From Sphingomonas sp. J315 (GTDB taxonomy: Bacteria; Pseudomonadota; Alphaproteobacteria; Sphingomonadales; Sphingomonadaceae): a stretch of 64,000 nt of DNA. Where the stretch lies: assembly GCF_024666595.1 (NCBI RefSeq), contig NZ_CP088296.1:1984001-2048000 (forward strand), in the 5' to 3' direction. The stretch's first letter is position 1. Every line of letters begins with the position of its first letter. Under the pieces are notes generated by a model. The model saw only the letters and a program-made list of their open reading frames with translations, was not told the DNA's origin and ran no database searches. Of the stretch, positions 60,148 through 64,000 are shown piece by piece. The position numbers and the translations under genes were made by a program.

Positions 60148-60472
60148 GGCGCGGCTGTCCGGACGATTCTGACGAAAATGGGCGTGTATTGGGGCGAGGC
60201 GACCGGGACGGGGCGGGTTTGCGGCTGTGACGCGACGGGGACACGACACGCGCGCGACATCGGGGCGACAGGTGCGCGACGGCGGCGCGACAGGCTGACA
60301 ACGGGTGGGCGACCGGGCCGGGCCGGGAATGCGACGGTGGCTGGGCAGGTGGGCGACCGAAGCGCGACGCGGGCGTCGGGCCGATGGGGGCGAGGTTGGG
60401 TGGTCGCGGACATTGTGGTCAAGCCATGACACAGGCGGGGGGCTGTAGGAAAGGGTGGGTGCGTCCTTGTTG
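60148..60472. other. Non-coding GC-rich low-complexity stretch upstream of thiD
   Basis: About 320 bases with many degenerate GCGAC/GGGCGAC units on the plus strand. Frames stay open only because stops are rare at this GC content; encoded peptides are Arg-rich with no family features. No gene, RNA or clear promoter is recognised. Confidence 0.55.
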
Positions 60473-60672
60473 CCCTCTCCCCTTGATAGGGGAGAGGGAT
60501 ACCGCAGCTTGGCAGCGTGCTGCCTAGCGAAGGTTGGGAGAGGGGTAGAGCGGAGCTTTGCTCCGCGCGGCTACTGCGTAGCCGCCCACCCCTCTCCCAG
60601 CTCCGACTAAGGGCCTTGCTGCGCAAGACCCAAGTCTGCGCATCCCTCTCCCCTCCTGCGGAGGGGAGAGGG
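60473..60672. repeat. Array of nested CCCTCTCC palindromes
   Basis: Three units in 200 bases: 60473-60498 (CCCTCTCCCC / GGGGAGAGGG), about 60535-60598 (GGGAGAGGGGT / ACCCCTCTCCC enclosing hairpins GCGGAGC/GCTCCGC and CGGCTAC/GTAGCCG), and about 60643-60672 (CCCTCTCCCCTC / GAGGGGAGAGGG). Ends 4 bases before the panE-like stop. Confidence 0.9.
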
Positions 60673-60676
60673 CGCG

Positions 60677-61549
60677 TTAGCGGCTGGTCGCCTTCCGCAA
60701 CACCACATCTGCCATGCGGTTCAGTGGCGCATCGATGCCGTGCCTTGCCCCCAATCGCGCGATCACGCCGTTGCGGGCGTCGGCCTCGGTCGGGCGGCCG
60801 GCGAGGCGGTCGGCGTGGATCGAGTTGATCGAATCCGGCGGGCTGTTGCGATAGCCCTCGACGATGCTGTCGGGCAGGTCGTCGGGAAGGGTCGCGCCCT
60901 CGGCGCGGCCGACCGCGATGCATTCGCGGATCAGAGCGCGCATCAGTTCGGCGGCTTCTGCGTCGCGAGCGATGCCGGACGGCTGGAGGGTGAGCGCGTT
61001 GACCGCGCCCGCGCAATTGATCGCGAGCTTGCGCCACGCGGCGCTTTGCCAGTCGTCGGTCAGGATCGTGTCGATCGGGCTGTGCGCGAACAGCGCGGCG
61101 AAGGCGGTTCCGGCGGGGTCGTTCGGGACGGTGAGGCTGCCGCTGCGGCGCTGCACGACATCGCCGGGGGCGCGGCGTTCGGCGGGGATATCGACGATCA
61201 CCGGCACGATGCGCGCGGGGTCGATGCCGGGAAAGCGGCTGCGATGTTCGACCCCGTTCTGGAGGATCGCGACATTGGTGTCGGGGCCGATCAGATGGTC
61301 GAGCCAGCGCTGTGCGCCGGAGGCGTCATAGGTCTTGGTCACCACCAGTACCCAGTCGACCGGCTGCGCGGCGGCGGGGTCGGTGAGGATGCGGGGCTGG
61401 CTTTCGAGAACCCCGTCGGGCGTCTCGACGCGCAGCGTGTCGAACGGCGTGCGGGCGCACAGGGTGACGTCATGGTCCGGCGCGGCGATCAGCCAGGCGG
61501 CGACGCTCGCCCCGACCGCGCCGGTGCCGACGACCGCGATTGCGCTCAA
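60677..61549 (-). CDS. 2-dehydropantoate 2-reductase-like oxidoreductase (PanE/ApbA family)
   Basis: 290 residues from TTG at 61549, overlapping the DUF1272 stop as TTGA. Rossmann motif VVGTGAVGASVAAW, then VLVVTKTYDASG, ILQNGVEHRSRF, and the C-terminal-domain Lys in WRKLAINCAGAVNALT. NADPH-dependent reductase; ketopantoate is the classical substrate, but the family has many paralogues and no pan gene is near, so the substrate is open. Confidence 0.82.
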   Translation of the reverse strand: MSAIAVVGTGAVGASVAAWLIAAPDHDVTLCARTPFDTLRVETPDGVLESQPRILTDPAAAQPVDWVLVVTKTYDASGAQRWLDHLIGPDTNVAILQNGVEHRSRFPGIDPARIVPVIVDIPAERRAPGDVVQRRSGSLTVPNDPAGTAFAALFAHSPIDTILTDDWQSAAWRKLAINCAGAVNALTLQPSGIARDAEAAELMRALIRECIAVGRAEGATLPDDLPDSIVEGYRNSPPDSINSIHADRLAGRPTEADARNGVIARLGARHGIDAPLNRMADVVLRKATSR

Positions 61550-61779
61550 TTGTCGTTGCCGCTGAACCGTCGCGCGGTGCTGGCCGGATATTTCTTGAGC
61601 GCATCGCCGACGCGCGCCGGGCGGTCGAGCAATTCGCCGCCGCAATTGGGGCAGGTTTCGTCAAGCGCATCGGCGCAGTCGGCGCAAAAGGTGCATTCGA
61701 ACGAGCAGATGAACGCCCCGCCCTGATCGGCGGGAAGATCGCTGCCGCAGCGTTCGCAGTCGGGGCGCATTTCGAGCAT
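61546..61779 (-). CDS. DUF1272 cysteine-rich protein
   Basis: 77 residues. Cys pairs at MLEMRPDCERCGSDLP, ICSFECTFCADCAD and CPNCGGELLDRPAR make a likely two-zinc ribbon. MLEMRPxCExC and the closing GGEL..RPxR are DUF1272 hallmarks. Function unknown. Translationally coupled to the PanE-like gene. Confidence 0.9.
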   Translation of the reverse strand: MLEMRPDCERCGSDLPADQGGAFICSFECTFCADCADALDETCPNCGGELLDRPARVGDALKKYPASTARRFSGNDN

Positions 61780-61832
61780 CGCCGACCCTTACGGCAGCGC
61801 GGCGCACATGCAAAGCCATGCGGGGCGGGCGC

Positions 61833-62147
61833 TCATGGTCGCTTCGCCGCCTTGCCGTCGATCAGCACGGCCTGTTGCCATTTGCCCGGTGCCTTGTCGG
61901 TGCGGTGGATGCATCCCGCCCAGCAACAGGGCCGGCGTTTGCCGGCGCGCAGCTCCTCCCCCATCCGTTCGATCCGGCGGGCGCGGGTCGCCGCCTGCTT
62001 GGCATCGTCGATCCAGCAGAGAAACTCGTTGCGACCGAGCGGCGTCAGGCCTTCCCATTGCGCGAGCAGACCAGCGTCTTTGCGCAGCGCCGCCGCGACA
62101 TCGCTCGACACGTGGTGCACGGTGCCGGGGGCGATGGGATCGGCCAC
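61833..62147 (-). CDS. YdeI/OmpD-associated family protein
   Basis: 104 residues. The C-terminal half WEGLTPLGRNEFLCWIDDAKQAATRARRIERM is the PF13376 'bacteriocin-protection, YdeI or OmpD-associated' pattern. The N-terminus (VHHVSSDVAAALRKDAGLL) also fits. A Cys pair in RRPCCWAGCIHRTDK near the end is unusual. Starts 5 bases after glmM and is probably cotranscribed with it. Biochemical role unknown. Confidence 0.8.
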   Translation of the reverse strand: MADPIAPGTVHHVSSDVAAALRKDAGLLAQWEGLTPLGRNEFLCWIDDAKQAATRARRIERMGEELRAGKRRPCCWAGCIHRTDKAPGKWQQAVLIDGKAAKRP

Positions 62148-62152
62148 CGCGA

Positions 62153-63493
62153 TCAGGCTGCCGCCGCGCGTACCGCGTCGCAGATACGATCGACCACTGC
62201 GGTGACCTGCGCCATGTCCTCGCCCTCCGCCATCACGCGGATTACCGGTTCGGTGCCCGACGGGCGGATGACGAGGCGGCCGGTGCCCTGCAATTCGGCC
62301 TCGGCGGCGGCGATCACATCCTGGACCGAACCATGCTCCAGCGGCTTGCCCCCGGCGAAGCGGACATTCTTGAGCAACTGCGGCAGCGGGTCGAAGCGGT
62401 GGAGCACCTCGCTCGCGGGTGCACCCGCGCGGACGATTTCGGCGAGCACCTGAAGCGCGGCGATCAGGCCGTCGCCGGTGGTGGCATAGTCGGACAGGAT
62501 GATGTGGCCCGACTGCTCGCCGCCGACATTATAGCCCGAGGCGCGCATCTTTTCGAGGACATGGCGGTCGCCGACCTTGGTGCGAACGAGGCCGAGCCCC
62601 TGCGCAGCGAGATGGCGTTCGAGGCCGAGGTTCGACATGACCGTGGCGACCAGGCCGCCGCCGGCGAGCCGCCCCTGTCGCGCCCATCCGCCCGCGATCG
62701 CCGCCATCAGCTGGTCGCCATCGACCACCTCGCCATGTTCGTCCGCGACGATCAGCCGGTCGGCGTCGCCGTCGAGTGCGATGCCGATATGCGCGCCGGA
62801 TGCGACCACGGTCTCGCACAAGGTGAGCGGAGCGGTGGAGCCGACCTGGTCATTGATGTTCTTGCCATTGGGCGACACGCCGATCGCGACGACTTCGGCG
62901 CCGAGCTCCCACAAAGCCGAGGGCGCAACCTGATAGGCGGCTCCATTGGCGCAATCGACCACGATCTTGAGGCCGTCGAGGCTGAGTTCGGCGGGGAAGG
63001 TTGCCTTGGCAAAGTGGATGTAGCGGCCCTTCACATCGTCGACGCGGCGGACGCGGCCAATTTCGGACGAGGGGGCAAGGTCCACCTCCGCGTCGATCAG
63101 CGCTTCGATCGCGGCCTCGTCCTCGTCTGACAGCTTGTAGCCATCCGGACCGAACAGCTTGATGCCGTTGTCCGCATAGGGATTGTGGCTGGCGGAGATC
63201 ATCACGCCAAGGTCCGCGCGCATCGAATGGGTGAGCATCGCGACAGCCGGGGTCGGCATCGGGCCGACGAGCGTCACGTCCATGCCGACGCTGGCGAACC
63301 CGGCGACCAGCGCGTTTTCGATCATATAGCCCGAGAGGCGGGTGTCCTTGCCGATCACCACGCGGTGGCGGTGATCGCCGCGCACGAAATGCTTGCCGGC
63401 CGCCATGCCGACCTTCATCGCCATCGCTGCGGTCATGTGGCCCGCATTGGTCTTGCCGCGGATTCCATCGGTGCCGAAATATTTTCTTGCCAT
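62153..63493 (-). CDS. glmM: Phosphoglucosamine mutase
   Basis: 446 residues. Interconverts glucosamine 6- and 1-phosphates for UDP-GlcNAc and hence peptidoglycan and [19 protein letters not shown] start, phosphoserine Ser102 in [15 protein letters not shown], Mg-binding DGDADR, sugar-specificity loop GEQSGHI and phosphate loop [15 protein letters not shown] at 63493 gives the family N-terminus; an ATG two codons earlier is also possible. Confidence 0.96.
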   Translation of the reverse strand: MARKYFGTDGIRGKTNAGHMTAAMAMKVGMAAGKHFVRGDHRHRVVIGKDTRLSGYMIENALVAGFASVGMDVTLVGPMPTPAVAMLTHSMRADLGVMISASHNPYADNGIKLFGPDGYKLSDEDEAAIEALIDAEVDLAPSSEIGRVRRVDDVKGRYIHFAKATFPAELSLDGLKIVVDCANGAAYQVAPSALWELGAEVVAIGVSPNGKNINDQVGSTAPLTLCETVVASGAHIGIALDGDADRLIVADEHGEVVDGDQLMAAIAGGWARQGRLAGGGLVATVMSNLGLERHLAAQGLGLVRTKVGDRHVLEKMRASGYNVGGEQSGHIILSDYATTGDGLIAALQVLAEIVRAGAPASEVLHRFDPLPQLLKNVRFAGGKPLEHGSVQDVIAAAEAELQGTGRLVIRPSGTEPVIRVMAEGEDMAQVTAVVDRICDAVRAAAA

Positions 63494-63565
63494 ATTCATC
63501 CGCTTTGCGACGTTGCATCACTCTCTTCGGCGCGGTCATAGCGCCGCTTTTTCTCAAGGGCGAGC

Positions 63566-64000
63566 ATGTCGCAAGCAACCCGTATCTTTGTTGCCCTCAT
63601 CCTGGCGCTGGTCATCGGCGTCACGGCCGCGGCGCTGGCCCCCGAACGCGCGCTGATCGCCGCCGACTGGGTCCAGCCAATCGGGACGATGTGGCTCCAC
63701 GCGCTGCAGATGACGATCGTGCCGCTGGTGGTGTCGCTGCTGATCACCGGCATCGCCGCGACTGCCGAAGCCGCGCGGGCGAGCACGCTGGCGACACGGG
63801 CGTTCATCACCTTCATCATCCTGTTGTGGATCAGCTCGGCCTTGGGCGGGGCGCTGACCCTGGGCCTGTTGTCGGCATTTCCGCTGGGCGCGGATCTCGC
63901 CAATGCGCTGCGCGAGGCATTGGGCAGCGCGCCGCCGACCGGAGAGGTGCCGCCCTTCTCCGCCTTCCTCGTCGCCTTGGTGCCGTCCAACCCGATCGCG
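63566..64000 (+). CDS. Dicarboxylate/amino acid:cation symporter, N-terminal part (cut by window end)
   Basis: 145 residues with no stop before the window ends. DAACS-family layout: first helix RIFVALILALVIGVTAAAL, then WVQPIGTMWLHALQMTIVPLVVSLLITGI, the conserved helix-2 region of GltP/DctA proteins, and LIDRF-like third segment. Sodium- or proton-coupled uptake of C4-dicarboxylates or acidic amino acids is expected. AAGGGCGAGC precedes the ATG. Divergent from glmM across 72 bases. Confidence 0.88.
   Translation, partial: MSQATRIFVALILALVIGVTAAALAPERALIAADWVQPIGTMWLHALQMTIVPLVVSLLITGIAATAEAARASTLATRAFITFIILLWISSALGGALTLGLLSAFPLGADLANALREALGSAPPTGEVPPFSAFLVALVPSNPIA

Noticed and set aside
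60158..60170. GATTCTG at the thiD upstream region as a fifth GAATC-type insertion
   Set aside because: The site is non-coding, so no reading frame can show whether the extra base is an error.
60148..60200. TPP riboswitch ahead of thiD
   Set aside because: The conserved CUGAGA and ACCUGAUC-type core elements were not found in the upstream sequence.
59413..60429. Plus-strand 338-codon open frame over thiD and its upstream tract
   Set aside because: Antisense to thiD, low-complexity translation, no domain.

Overview
The window is GC-rich chromosomal DNA of an alphaproteobacterium, most likely a sphingomonad (Sphingomonas or a close relative). The main pointers are the aa3 oxidase cluster order ctaC-ctaD-ctaB-small TM protein-ctaG-ctaE-DUF983-SURF1-thrC, a CcrM-type GANTC methyltransferase, a three-subunit pnt operon headed by the tiny aa3 oxidase subunit IV gene, and many short GC-rich intergenic palindromes. 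This is inference from gene content; no 16S gene is present.

Layout. 1-10 kb: the 3' end of pepN, an M49-like metallopeptidase, an envelope glycosylation group (GT39-like membrane enzyme, two GT4 enzymes, a DUF2141 secreted protein, a polytopic membrane protein) and a TonB-dependent receptor. 10-14.5 kb: a tightly overlapped leftward operon pyrE-pdxJ-acpS-lepB-AI-2E permease-maiA-TonB receptor. 14.5-23.4 kb: the rightward cytochrome c oxidase cluster and thrC, broken after ctaD by a strong terminator and one AT-richer orphan gene. 23.5-32.8 kb: an RNA methyltransferase, ccmAB, a zincin, phhB, an osmoprotectant-type ABC importer with fused permease and binding protein, and btaAB for betaine lipid synthesis. 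32.8-36.9 kb: rpiB-glyA-nrdR-trmJ and rpsD. 37-45 kb: S9 and M28 exported peptidases, the agmatine-to-putrescine pair aguA/aguB, a DUF559 nuclease between inverted palindromes, a type 5 uracil-DNA glycosylase, folK and tRNA-Lys(TTT). 45-55 kb: a receiver-like/winged-helix regulator, coxIV-pntAA-pntAB-pntB, a sigma-54 response regulator, cytochrome b561, an SDR and folP. 55-64 kb: ccrM with a control region rich in GANTC sites, aceA, a VOC protein, rnhB, thiD, a panE-like gene, DUF1272, a YdeI-like gene, glmM and the start of a dicarboxylate/cation symporter.

Sequence quality matters here. Twelve conserved genes carry single-base frameshifts (14 sites). Nine are C/G run-length changes. Four are an extra A placed directly before GAATC, a site that the CcrM encoded in this window would methylate. 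One lies in ccrM itself. Restoring one base per site gives full-length, expected family sizes, so I read them as assembly or basecalling errors rather than pseudogenes, and annotate each gene across its full span.
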